From Priapulus caudatus (Eukaryota > Priapulida > Priapulimorpha > Priapulimorphida > Priapulidae), in NCBI RefSeq assembly GCF_000485595.1, contig NW_014577182.1, positions 375,508-417,084 on the forward strand: DNA of 41,577 bases, read 5' to 3'. Both the position numbers and the translations under genes were made by a program. Numbering within the stretch: the first letter of the stretch is position 1; every line of letters begins with the position of its first letter. The notes under the pieces were generated by a model. It saw only the letters and a list, made by a program, of their open reading frames with translations. It was not told where the DNA came from and made no database searches. Below are positions 19,251-30,771 of this stretch, one piece after another.

Positions 19251-21552
19251 CACTATCACATACACCACACACCATTACACTCCACCCCTCCCTATAATAC
19301 TGCCTCTCCCCACCCCACACCACCCTATCATACCACCTCTCCCCACCTCACGCCACCCTATCATACCACCTCTCCCCACACCACCCTATCATACCACCTC
19401 TCCCCACCCCACGCCACCCTATCATACCACCTCTCCCCACACCACCCTATCATACCACCTCTCCCCACCCCACACCACCCTATCATACCACCTCTCCCCA
19501 CACCACCCTATCATACGCACCTCATCACCCACACCACCCTATCATACCAACCTCTCGCCCACCCACACCACCCTATCATACCACCTCTCCCCACCCCCAC
19601 ACCACCCTATCACACCACCTCTCCCCACCCCACACCACCCTATCATACTACCTCTCCCCATCTCACACCACCCTATAATACCACCTCTCCCCACCCCACA
19701 CCACCCTATCATACCACCTCTCCCCACCCATGCCTATCATATCCACCTCTCCCCCACCCCAGCACCACCCTATCATACCAACCCTCCCACACACACCAAC
19801 CACCTATCATACCACCTCTCCCCACCCGCCACACCAGGCCTTATCATACCATCTCTCCCCCGCACCCCACAACCACTCACATATCATACCACCTCTCCCA
19901 CACCCAGCACCACCTTAATCAATACACCTCTCCCCACCACACCATCTCCTATCTAATACCACCTGCTCCCCACCCCATACACCCTATCATACCACCTCTC
20001 CCCACACCCACACCACCCGATCATACCACCTCTCCCCACACCACCCAATCATCATCCGGCCTCTCCCCACCACATCGACCCTATCAACCACCTCTCCCAC
20101 CCCACACCCCTCTCCCCACCACCGCCACCCTATCATACACCTTCTCGGCCCACCCCACACACCCATCATACACCTCTCCCCACACCAACACCACCGCTAT
20201 CATATCCACCTCTCCCCACCCCACATCCACCTAAATAACCAACCCCCCTCCCCCACACCACCCTATCATACCACCTCTCCCCACCCCACACCACCCTATC
20301 ATACCACCTCTCCCCACCCCACACACCCTATCATACACCTCTCCCACCCCACACCACCAATCATACCACCTCTCCCCACACCACACCACCCTATCAACCA
20401 CTCTCCCACCCACCACCACCCATATACCACCTCTCCCGCACGCCCACACCAACCTATCATACCACTCTCCCCACCCCACACCACCCTATCATAAACCACG
20501 CTCTCCCCACCCACACCACCTATCACACCACCTCCTCCGCCACCCCACACACCCTATCATACTTACCCTCTCCCCATCTCACACCACCCTAAATACCACC
20601 CTCCCGCACCACCACACACCTATCATACCACCTCTCCCCACACCACACCACACCTTATCACATACCACCTCTCCCCACCCCACAGCCACCTACATACCCC
20701 CTCTCGCCCACCCCACCGCCACCCTATCATAACCACCTCTCCCCACCCACACCACCCTAATCATACCACTCTCCCCACACACACACCACCTATATTACCA
20801 CCTCTCCCGCACACCACACCATCCGTCATCACTACCACCTCTCCGCACCTCCACACCACCTATCATACCACCTCTCCCCACCCCACACCACCCTATCATA
20901 CCACCTCTCCCCACACCACCCTATCATACCATCTCCCCACCCCACACCACCCTTAGCTATCATACCACCTCATTCCTTCACTTCCTCACACCACCCTATC
21001 ATACCAGCCTCCCTCCACAACCACCCTATCATACACCATCCCGCCACCCCACAACCACCCTATCATACCACCTTCCCACCCCACACCACCCACATACCAC
21101 CTCTCCCACCCCACACCACCCTACAACACCTCTCCACACCACCCTATCACTACCACTCTCCCCACCCCACACCACCCTATCATACCATACCACCTCTCCC
21201 CACCCCACGCACCACTATCTATCCACCCTCCCCACCCCACACCACCCTATCATACCTACCTCTCCCCATCTCACACCACCCCTAGTAATAGCCCCTCTCC
21301 CCACCCCACACCACCCTATCATACCACCTCTCCCCACACCACACCACCCTATCATACCACCTCTCCCCACTCCACGACACACCCTATCATACCACCTCTC
21401 CCCACCCCACACCACCCTCATCATACCACCTCTCCCCACACCAACCACCCTATCATACCAACCTCTCCCCACCCCACACCACCTAACCTTCACACCCTCA
21501 TCCACCCCACAACAACCTATCTCATCTCCCCACCCCACACACCCTATCATAA

Positions 21553-21577
21553 NNNNNNNNNNNNNNNNNNNNNNNNN
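21553..21577. other. Assembly gap, 25 N
   Basis: Exactly 25 N bases sit inside the satellite. The true length of the array here is unknown. Confidence 1.
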
Positions 21578-22040
21578 AGGCGGGTAGCACAATCACCGAC
21601 GGTTATCATTGGACCCCGTCCCCCGACCGGGCCCGACGGGGCCCCGCGTTATTCATACGCGACCGGGGGTCTCGCCCAGGTGGCCCGGGCCAGGGCGCGG
21701 TGCACCACCCATCGACGTGGGGCCACCATCTCCCCTCGACCCCACGACACGTCTGCCCCATCTCACACCGACCCTAGTCATAGACGTGGGTGTCGGCCCA
21801 CCGGGCCGCCCGAGGGGGGGGCTCCACCGCCTATCATACCACCTCTCCCACCCTCTCCGCACCGCCACACCACCGGCTATCATACCACCTCTCCCCCACC
21901 CCACAGCCACCCCTAATCACATACTACCTTCTCCCCACGCCACACCACCTACTCAGCCACCGCTCTCCCCACGGTGCGGGCTAGCGGTGCTTTTCTCCTG
22001 CGGCGATGTCTTCGACTGCGTGGCTGGCTGTGTCGCACAC
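21578..22040. other. GC-rich non-satellite sequence after the gap
   Basis: Around 21596-21825 and 21972-22040 the sequence departs from the satellite (GGGCCCGACGGGGCCCC, GGTGGCCCGGGCC, TGCGGCGATGTCTTCGACTG) and then returns to satellite units. It is G-rich, unlike the array. It could be a divergent insertion or low-quality read sequence at the gap edge. Confidence 0.5.
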
Positions 22041-25000
22041 CACCACCCTATCATACTACTCTCCCCATCTCACAGCGCCACCGCTATAATACCACCTCTC
22101 TGGCCACGCCCACACCACCCTAGATCATAACCACTCTCCCCACACCACACCACATATCAATCACTCTCCTCCCCACTCGCCACAGACCACCGCTATCATA
22201 ACTCTCCCCACCCAACGCACCCTATCATCCGACCTCTCCCACACACACAACACACCGCTAGCATTACCACCTCTCCCACCCACAACGCACCACCCTTATC
22301 AATACCACCGCCTCTCTCCACCCCACGACCCACCCTATCATACCACCCTCTCCCCACACCACAAGCCACTATCATTACCACCTCTCCCCACCCCACAACC
22401 ACCTATCAACACACTTCCCACCGCGCCATACTCACCCTACATACCAACCTCTCCCCCACGCCCACCACCCACCTTCATACCACTCTCCCACAGCCACCCT
22501 ATCATAGCCGCCTTCTCCCCCACCACACCACCCCTATCATACCAACCCTATCATACCAACCTCTCCGCACCCACACCACCTCTCCCCACCCCGACGCCAC
22601 CCTATCATACAGCCTCTCCCCACCCCACCACCAACCCTCATCATCCACCTCTCCCACACCCACCCACCCTATCATACACCTCGTCCCCACCCGCCACACA
22701 CCCCTATCATACAACACCTCTCCCCACCGGGCACCCTTATATACCCCCACGACCCCACCTCTCCTCACCCTCACACCACCCCTATCATACCCACCTCTCC
22801 CGCACCGAGCCACACACCCTAATCATACACCTCTCCCCTACCCCACACCACCGCTATCATACCACCTCTCCGCCACCCCACACCACCGGCTATCCATACA
22901 CCTCTCCCACACCACCACCACCCTATCATACCACCTCTCCCCACCCACAACCACCCTATCATACCACCTCCCCCACCCACCACCCTATCATACCACCTTC
23001 GTCCCCACCCCACACCCCCGCTATCATACCCACCTCTCCCCACCCCACACCACCCTATCATAACCACCGTCTCCCACCCACCCACCCGGCTCCTATCATA
23101 CACCTCTCCCCACCCACATCCACCTATCATACACCTCCCCACCCAACCCACCTATCATACCACCTCTCCCCACTGCGCCGTCCTTCACGCGCCAACCCCA
23201 CCCTATCATACCACTCTCCCCCACAACCACCCACCCTATCATACCACCTCTCCCGCCACCATCCCCTATCGATAACCACCTCGTCCCCACACCACCTATC
23301 ATATCCACCTCCCCCCATCTCACACCACCCTATAATACCACCTCTCCCACCCCACACCCCTACTCCTACCACATCTCCCGCACACCATCCTATCATACTC
23401 ACCTCTCCCCACACACACACACCTATCATACCCACCTCTCCCCCCCACGCCCCCCTAGTCATACCACCTCTCCCCACCACCACCCACCCTACATCACAGG
23501 CACCTCTCCCGCACCCCACACCACCTGCTCCCCAATCTCACACCACCTCTAATCATTACCACCCTCTCCCCACCAGTCCGCGCCCGCCACCCTAATCATA
23601 CCACTCTCCCCACCCAACCACCCTATCATATACCACCTCTCCCCACCCCCCACACCACCTATCATACTACCCCTTCTCTCCCAACCCCACCACCCTATCA
23701 TGACCACCTCTCTCGCACCACCCCACACCACCCGTATCATACACTCTCCCACCCCACAGCCACCTCTCCCCACCCCCACATCTATCAATACAACCTCTCC
23801 CCACACCACCCTATCATACCACCCCTCTCCCCACCCCATCCCACCTATCATACCACCGTCTCCCCACACCACCTATCATAACCACCCGCCTCCCACCCCA
23901 TCATCCAACCGCTATCATAACCACCTCTCCCCACGGCCCCGTCCCACACCACCCACCCTCTATCCCAACTACGCACCTCTCCCACCCAGACACCACCCTA
24001 TACATATCGCACCTCTCCCCACACCAGCCCTATCATACCACCTCTCCCCACATCCACCGCTATCATACCCGGGACCTCTCCCACCCCACACCACCCTATC
24101 ATACCACCTCTCCCACCCCACAGCCACCCTACATACCAACCTCTCCCACCCCTCATCCACCCTATCATACATACACCCTCTCGCCCACCCCCCACCACCC
24201 TAGTCATACCTCCTCTCCCCACCCCACACCAACGCATGATACCACCTCTCCCCACACTCACCCGTATCATACCATCTCCCCACCGCGCACCCACCCTTAG
24301 CTCGTCATAACCACCTCTCCCCCACCACACACCCTATCATACCAACCTCTCCCCCCCACACCACCCGCTATCATACTACCTCTCCCCATCCCAGCACCAC
24401 CCTATTCATACCCACTCTCCCCACCCACACCACCCATCATACCACCGTCTCGCGCCACACCACCTATCATACCCACCTCTCCCACCCCCCACACCAACCC
24501 TATACCATACCACCTCTCCCCACCCCACACCCCCTATCATATACTACCTCTCGCACATCTCACAAGCCCACTCCTATAATACCACCTCTCCCCCACCCCA
24601 CACCACCCTATCATAACCAACCCGGAATCTCCCCACACCGATCCTATCCTACCCACGTCTCCGCCACCCCACACCACCCGTATCATACCACCTCTCCCCG
24701 CACACCGAGCACCAACCCTATCATACCAGCCTCTCCCCACCCCCACCACCCTGGATCATACCACCTCTCCCCACCCCGGCACCACCTCTAATCATTAACC
24801 TACCTCTCCCCACCCCACACGCCCCACCGCCTACTCATACCACCCTCTTCCCCACCCCCACAGCCACCGCTATCATACTACCTTCTCCGCCACCACCCCA
24901 TACCACCTCTCCCACCCCATCCACCCTATCACAAAGCCACCCTTCTCCCCACTCATCACACACCTACCCTATCATACCACCTTCTCCCCACACATCCTAT

Positions 25001-25575
25001 CATACCCTCTCCCACCCCACGGCGGGCACCACCCTATCATAGACTACCACCCTCTCCCCGCTCCCCACCCACACCACCCTATCATTACACCGTCTCCCCC
25101 ACCGCCACGCCACCCTATCATACACCATCTCCCCACACCATCTATCATATCCAATCATACCACCTCTCCCCACCCCACACCCCCCTCTCATACCACCTCT
25201 CCCCACCCCCCACCACCCTATCATACCACCTCTCCCCACCCCACACCACCCTATCATACCACCTCTCCCCACCCCACACCACCCTATCATACCACCTCTC
25301 CCCACCCCACACCACCCTATCATACCACCTCTCCCCACCCCACACCACCCTATCATACCACCTCTCCCCACACCACCCTATCATACCACCTCTCCCCACA
25401 CCACCCTATCATACCACCTCTCCCCACCCCACACCACCCTATCATACCACCTCTCCCCACCCCACACCACCCTATCACACCACCTCTCCCCGCCCCACAC
25501 CACTCTAGTGTACGTACCACCTCTCCCTACCCCACACCACCCTATCACACCACCTCTCCCTACCCCACACCACCT

Positions 25576-26049
25576 CCGTCTGATTCTCACCACATTAAAT
25601 GTCCACATTAACCAACCACTGCCTTCAACACTTACAAAACCAGCATCAACCATCGACGTAATGCCAAACCACTTCCCTACTCGTTCCATCAACATTTACG
25701 GAAGTTCACACTACGCAAACATTGAAATATAATTAAATAATGCCTTGCGATTGAGGATGTGCTAAATTGAATTAAAATATCCCATAAAATCGCTACGAAC
25801 AAACTCGCACAAGCACTTGTAAGTAAGCATTACTTATAGCAACAACTACGATTTCATCTGCAGTGTTAGCCTGTGCTACCCCGTCTCTCCCCCTTAACAC
25901 AGGAGAATACTCTCCTACCTGTGACTTCACTGTTGGATACGTAAAGGCACATTTCCATACTGCTACATAGACACTCGCGAGCGGTTCAGCTGCTTGTGAG
26001 GACTTGCTACTGAAGTTTAGCCATGGGCAGACTACACTGCCAATGAAGG
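25576..26049. other. Intron 4 sequence right of satellite, no gene recognised
   Basis: Short open frames exist on both strands but carry no recognisable motif or splice context. Confidence 0.45.
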
Positions 26050-26229
26050 CATTCACAAACATACACTCGCACATGCACACACACTCACACACGCACACGC
26101 AAGCGCATGCATATACGCACACATACCATAATTTTTTGCCAATGCCCAGTCCGGCCTCTGCTCACTTTGCCTGCCGCTGTGCAGGTCGACCCTACACATA
26201 CGTGCACGCACGTACACACACGCATGCAT

Positions 26230-26264
<35 letters not shown>

Positions 26265-26291
26265 CACACGCACACACACACACATACGCAT

Positions 26292-26322
<31 letters not shown>

Positions 26323-26355
26323 CACGCACACGCACACGCATGCACGCACACATTA
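26050..26355. repeat. (CACG)n/(CA)n microsatellite
   Basis: CACACA and CGCACGCACG runs are most regular at 26205-26345. Thr-His-Ala-Arg and Cys-Val-Arg-Ala frames arise from it. A 90-bp non-repetitive island lies at 26118-26205. Confidence 0.93.
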
Positions 26356-26480
26356 TACTCATGCACACCCAACCCATTTAGTTTCATTGAGAAATGAAAA
26401 TTTCCCCATAATTTAAAACCATTTCATCTTAATTAATCAATTCTATTGACATTAATGCACACCAATTTGCTAAGCCTAAT

Positions 26481-26572
26481 GTAGCTCTAGTACTATAGCC
26501 CGCGTACAGTTGCCGCAAGGCGCAGGCCGCAGGCAACTGTACACTGGCTATAGTACTAGATCTAAGCCTAAC
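26481..26572. repeat. Long hairpin with ~32-bp arms
   Basis: CTCTAGTACTATAGCC and GTACAGTTGCC on the left (26486-26514) pair with GGCAACTGTAC and GGCTATAGTACTAGA on the right (26532-26561). A short GC-rich loop lies between them. It is a candidate MITE or structured transcript. TAAGCCTAA flanks both sides as a direct repeat. Confidence 0.8.
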
Positions 26573-27570
26573 GTCTATGCCTACTTTTTTTTATATCATA
26601 ATCATCTTAAATTATACACCTGAAGTAATCGCGTTATTGTCAAGGAAATCACCAAAGGCAATGCTATCAAATCAAAATCAACAAAATCTGTGGCCATCAG
26701 CACATAAATTTATCCTGTTCAGATTTACAAACTTTAGCGTGCACATAAGAACTCTAACGTGCACATACGAAACATGAATATAATTTGTATTGACAAATCG
26801 ACGGCAAATCCTAAAAGCGACAAAACCGAGTGCCAGTGATGCAACGCTATAACACATGCTACTGCTGCCACCTGGTGAGCATTTTTGCGTTAAACTCTAG
26901 CGAATTTATACTGCAAAATCACTATTTAAGATTTGATTCTACAATTTCATAAACAATTTTAGTTTGCATGTGCCAAGAGCTTTCAAAGTATCTATGTCAC
27001 AAAAATATTATAATTTTACCTTACCTAAATCATGTTAATTATAGCTAATATATTTATGCGACACTGAAAATTCCCCTTTACCTCGTATTATAAGTTCTTT
27101 AAAGGGAGAGTTTACTCTAGGTCCTAGAGTTATTTTCAGCTAATTTAGGTTATAATTACGCTACATGAAAAGTTTCATGGTTCAATCACATTAAAAATAT
27201 TATTAAATAAATGTTTAAAACGTAACTGACTACGGTTTGATTACACCGACGGTGGCGCCACTTGACCAAAGCGCACGATCTGATAAGTTGCGGCAAAAAA
27301 CAGCTTTCCAGCCAAGGGCTACAGACCGAGGGTGTTCTTATTTATTCATTAAAAGCACAAAAGATTGTATATCTCTATAAACGACATATATGGTTTCAGT
27401 TTTAATATGGATAAATCTTGCCGCTAAAAATACATATCGTTCGGTTAAATAGCATTTAGGTATAAATATAATTGCACTTGTTGTATTAGCCTCGTCAGTA
27501 CCTGCCAACATAAATTGTCAATACGCAACTTTTTCCGGGGTGGCACGCACGTGTCGCGGGTGTCATGGCA
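26573..27570. other. Intron 4 sequence, no gene recognised
   Basis: AT-rich. A small palindrome (CTCTAGGTCCTAGAG near 27115) is the only structure noted. Confidence 0.45.
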
Positions 27571-29387
27571 CCGTTCAAAATTTCGTAGCGTTGATGTGTA
27601 AAAATTATAACAATTAAATTAGGTATCTGGTAACCATTGGCGTGTGGGTTATATGATTGATTTGTTATACAGTAAGTACCAGTTGTATGGCAGTGAAAAT
27701 CCTAGAAGGCTACTGTCCTCTTATACATCGAAACGCAATGGAATACTTACAAACCTATGTTCCTTAACAATTTACCATCTCAATTGTGACAGATGAATAA
27801 CTTTAACTGTAGATATCTACTTGCCAGATTTGTTATATTGGGCATTCTTCAGTCTGACGGCCGCTTATTTAGTCACTAGTATGTGCTGCGCCAGTCTGTG
27901 ATCGAAGCCTGTGTGGCTGTAGCCATTCGGCATTTATCTACAATTTACTTTTGCACTGGGTAATTTCGTCACACATCTGTCTAAAGTACCCTACATCCGT
28001 ATTGTGGGTTTTATTGCAACGTGGCTCAGTAAGCGGACCACTAAAACTTCTGCGCTAGGTGGTGTATCTTTGTGTTCAGGGTGGGCGCATCCGTCCTTTG
28101 TGTGCTAACGCTTAAAACATGTGCTAGTTTTGCCCTCTACACTGCAGCCTGAGTTAAGCACCAGACGTGAATATTATATTAGAAAGCCTATATGGCCCTC
28201 CTTGGCATTATCAACACGTAAGGTGATCATAAGGATATAACTGGTTATTCACTGACCTTAATAAGATAATAGGAGGCTTGTAGCAATAGAAGCTTGTAGA
28301 ATACTTGGCACAGATCGGCTTTGTTTCTGCAAGACAATGGATTTTCTTTCTGCTTTCTCATGAGAATATAACCTTCATACGTGCAACAGCTTTGAAATTC
28401 TGCATGCGGGTTTGTTTTGTGAGACAGGCGTGTTGACAGCGAAGAAAAATACAGGGAGCGGCGCAGCGATTTCGGCTCGGCCGTCAGTTATCACAGCGCT
28501 CTGGTACAAGCAATATACGAGAGCGAAAATTTTGGAAGATATGAAAAAATCGCTCCCGGTGCCGCTGGCAAGCGTTAGAAATTTAGTTCTCGGCCCGAGA
28601 CCCGAGCCCACACAACTTTTGCTCGGGCATATAACAATAAGTCTTTTATATCTTCGGGAGCTTAATTATCGTGAGGAGTGGGAGGACACGACAGTGACCC
28701 AGACACGCGCCGTACCGCAAAGCTGTTAACTGAATTCGTCACTGATTTGTAGAGCAAAGTGAACTATTTTTATTGCAGTTTAGATATTAGAAGCAATGTA
28801 AACTGTATATACTTAAAAAAGATTCTAGGCACCTTGATAACCTTTGCGCGGATTAATGCGACAGCATTTGATGCTATGCATGGGGTACCAGTGGACTGGG
28901 GAGGCCCAGAAAAACAGAAAGTAAACCTTCACCAGCAAAGCTCCGCGGCATAAGAGAGATTCCAGTAAGTTTTTTTTAAATACTCAAAGTAACTAAAAAC
29001 TCTCTCTGAAGTTCTGAACTTGCTCAGTCGATGTAAAAATAAAGTTGAAAGATGAAAGAAATGAAGATAAAGAAAAAGAAACTTGAAAATAACCATACAT
29101 CAATTACCATGATTATAATTATTGATTCCTGAGTCTTTGTCATGTTACGCTGACTATGTGTACTGTGTAGTGCATGTCTGTCTGTGTGAATGAAATTGAA
29201 TAAGAATGTGATTGTTTCTTTAGTCGAGTGAAATGAGATAAAAAAATGTGATCGAATGTAATTTGTTTGACGATTTCTTAACACTGATAGTTGATACTGG
29301 TGCTGAGTGCTGATGAATGATATTAGAGTCAGTGCATCAAAATTATGAAAATTTTAACAAAATCATGCTATGAAAAAGTAGCTCTGG

Positions 29388-29495
29388 CCAAGCCTAAAAT
29401 AGCTCCCGTAAAAAAAATTACGAGAGCTCTTTTTTTCATACAAAATCAAAAAAGAGCTCTCGTAAAAAAAAAGTAATTTTTAGGCTGCTGTTGGC
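29388..29495. repeat. Foldback sequence with GAGCTC arms
   Basis: TTACGAGAGCTC (29418-29429) pairs with GAGCTCTCGTAA (29455-29466). An outer GCCAAGCCTAAAA pairs loosely with TTTTTAGGCTG. It is also present in duplicate B near 33072-33182. Confidence 0.7.
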
Positions 29496-29784
29496 CTTAT
29501 GTACTCTAATCTCCTAATGCTCCTGATAAACTGCCTTGTTCAAGAGGGCAGCCAATATTATTGAGGTGGGACTCACAACTCTCAGCAGGAAACCTTTATT
29601 TAAGACTATGTGGTACTACACTAAATAGATTTCTAATAAAATACTCTCTATTACTCACATGTTACTCATACAAGTTACCCCCAAAAAATAATTGTTAACC
29701 TGGCAAATCGACTTCGTGAGCAAGTGCGGTTGTGATCAAGTTGAGACTCCACTTACGGGTAAACCTTAGGGAGCCTGTACCTAC

Positions 29785-29863
29785 CTCGTATACTCTTCCT
29801 GCAGCTTACTCGGGTCTGACACATAGAACTTGACTCTGAAGTAAAACCAGTATGGCTCCGCAG
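29785..29863 (-). CDS. PTPN4/PTPN3-like phosphatase, exon 4
   Basis: On the minus strand, the acceptor TGCGTTTTACAG is followed by a 79-nt exon reading (T)AEPYWFYFRVKFYVSDPSKL, then QEEYT plus two bases of Arg, with donor GTAGGT. FRVKF and SDPxKLQEEYTR are hallmark FERM F1-lobe residues of the PTPN4/PTPN3 group. Phases fit exactly: exon 3 leaves one base (A + CT = Thr) and exon 5 begins with the G that completes Arg. Confidence 0.9.
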
Positions 29864-30202
29864 CTGTAAAACGCATAAACAACAGCTCACAGTGCTACAG
29901 GACTTGCATAAACAATAGCACAGTGACACGACTTGCATAAACAATAGCAGTGATACGACTTGAACTGTTGAACGCCAGTGAATGGAAAGACAGTTTACGC
30001 ACACTGCATGTACACGTACGTCCTCACGTGCATATGCATGCACACATGGGCAACAAACGCACGCACACACGCGCGCACGCATGTACACATGGACAACAGA
30101 CCCACGCACACACGCATGCACGCACTTCACACACATACTTACATAAAATTTATGTATGCATTTACATATATATTATTATAGGCCGTGGCTACCTGTCTGG
30201 TT

Positions 30203-30469
30203 ACCGGACGCCCAGCTCCAGGCTACGCGTCCGGTCATATATTTCTTATGTGAACCCAACTATATTTTTTCAGTAAAAAACAATAAACAATAAGTTTTTA
30301 CCATAATATTACTTACCTTTAGGTATTTTATCAAAAAAATGTGTTATTGTATCTTTCGAAGCAATAGTAGATCCAGTAAAATCAACGATTTGAAAGGGGG
30401 CGTGGCCTAATCGTGACTATCAGCTTATCAAGCCTATCAGCTTTGTAATGGATGACCGGACGCGTAGGC
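30203..30469. repeat. CCGGACGCG inverted repeats
   Basis: ACCGGACGC (30203-30211) pairs with GCGTCCGGT (30227-30235), and GGCTACGCGTCCGGTCAT (30222-30239) is matched in inverse at 30452-30469 with one difference. It could be a MITE of ~250 bp inside duplicate A. The B copies of these motifs are damaged. Confidence 0.65.
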
Positions 30470-30728
30470 ACTGCGATTATTATATGCCGAGGGAGAAATA
30501 TTATGTTATAAAAATGTTTACGTGATTATGCTTATGCTTTACGCACTCGGTAGCGATGAGAATGCTAATTTTGTGCCAATAACTATGACAAACAGCATCA
30601 CATTAAAGCAGACCCCGACAATATGCATCAGTTATCAGATGATTTATAAGATGACAAATAAAACTTGCATGCTCCCATTCTGCCATAAGATGACAAAGAA
30701 CAAATAAGTGCACGCAGTTTCCACTTAC

Positions 30729-30771
30729 TTCGAACTTGCTTGCCGATTTTCTTGGTTGCATCGAGCCATCG
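30729..30771 (-). CDS. PTPN4/PTPN3-like phosphatase, 43-nt exon 3
   Basis: On the minus strand, CTCTCTGCAG is followed by 43 nt reading RWLDATKKIGKQVR plus one base, with a GTAAGT donor. This aligns without gaps to the RWLDxxKxIxKQ segment that follows the FGLQ block in PTPN4-type FERM domains. The exon is too short for ORF detection and is accepted because protein similarity, both splice sites and both phases agree. Exon 2 leaves phase 0, and this exon leaves phase 1 into exon 4. Confidence 0.87.

Larger units (their letters stand above)
19255..25575. repeat. 6.3-kb satellite of 33-bp units
   Basis: The canonical unit is ACCACCCTATCATACC + ACCTCTCCCCACCCCAC (33 bp), with a shorter ~28-bp form lacking the CCCCA block. 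CCCTATCAT repeats at exactly 33-bp steps at 25170-25560 and nearly so at 19320-19700. Between about 19700 and 25150 the array is full of one-base insertions and losses. As 33 is divisible by three, the minus strand shows false ORFs repeating an 11-residue word (GRGGMIGWCGV). The array is strand-asymmetric: the plus strand has almost no G. Confidence 0.97.

Noticed and set aside
19255-25575. Regular repeats suggestive of a CRISPR array
   Set aside because: Units are directly adjacent with no unique spacers, and the context is eukaryotic.
19542-25695. Minus-strand ORFs of a repeated GRGGMIGWCGV word and plus-strand Pro/His/Ser ORFs
   Set aside because: By-products of a 33-bp satellite period divisible by three; no start context, no conserved domain, disrupted by random indels.
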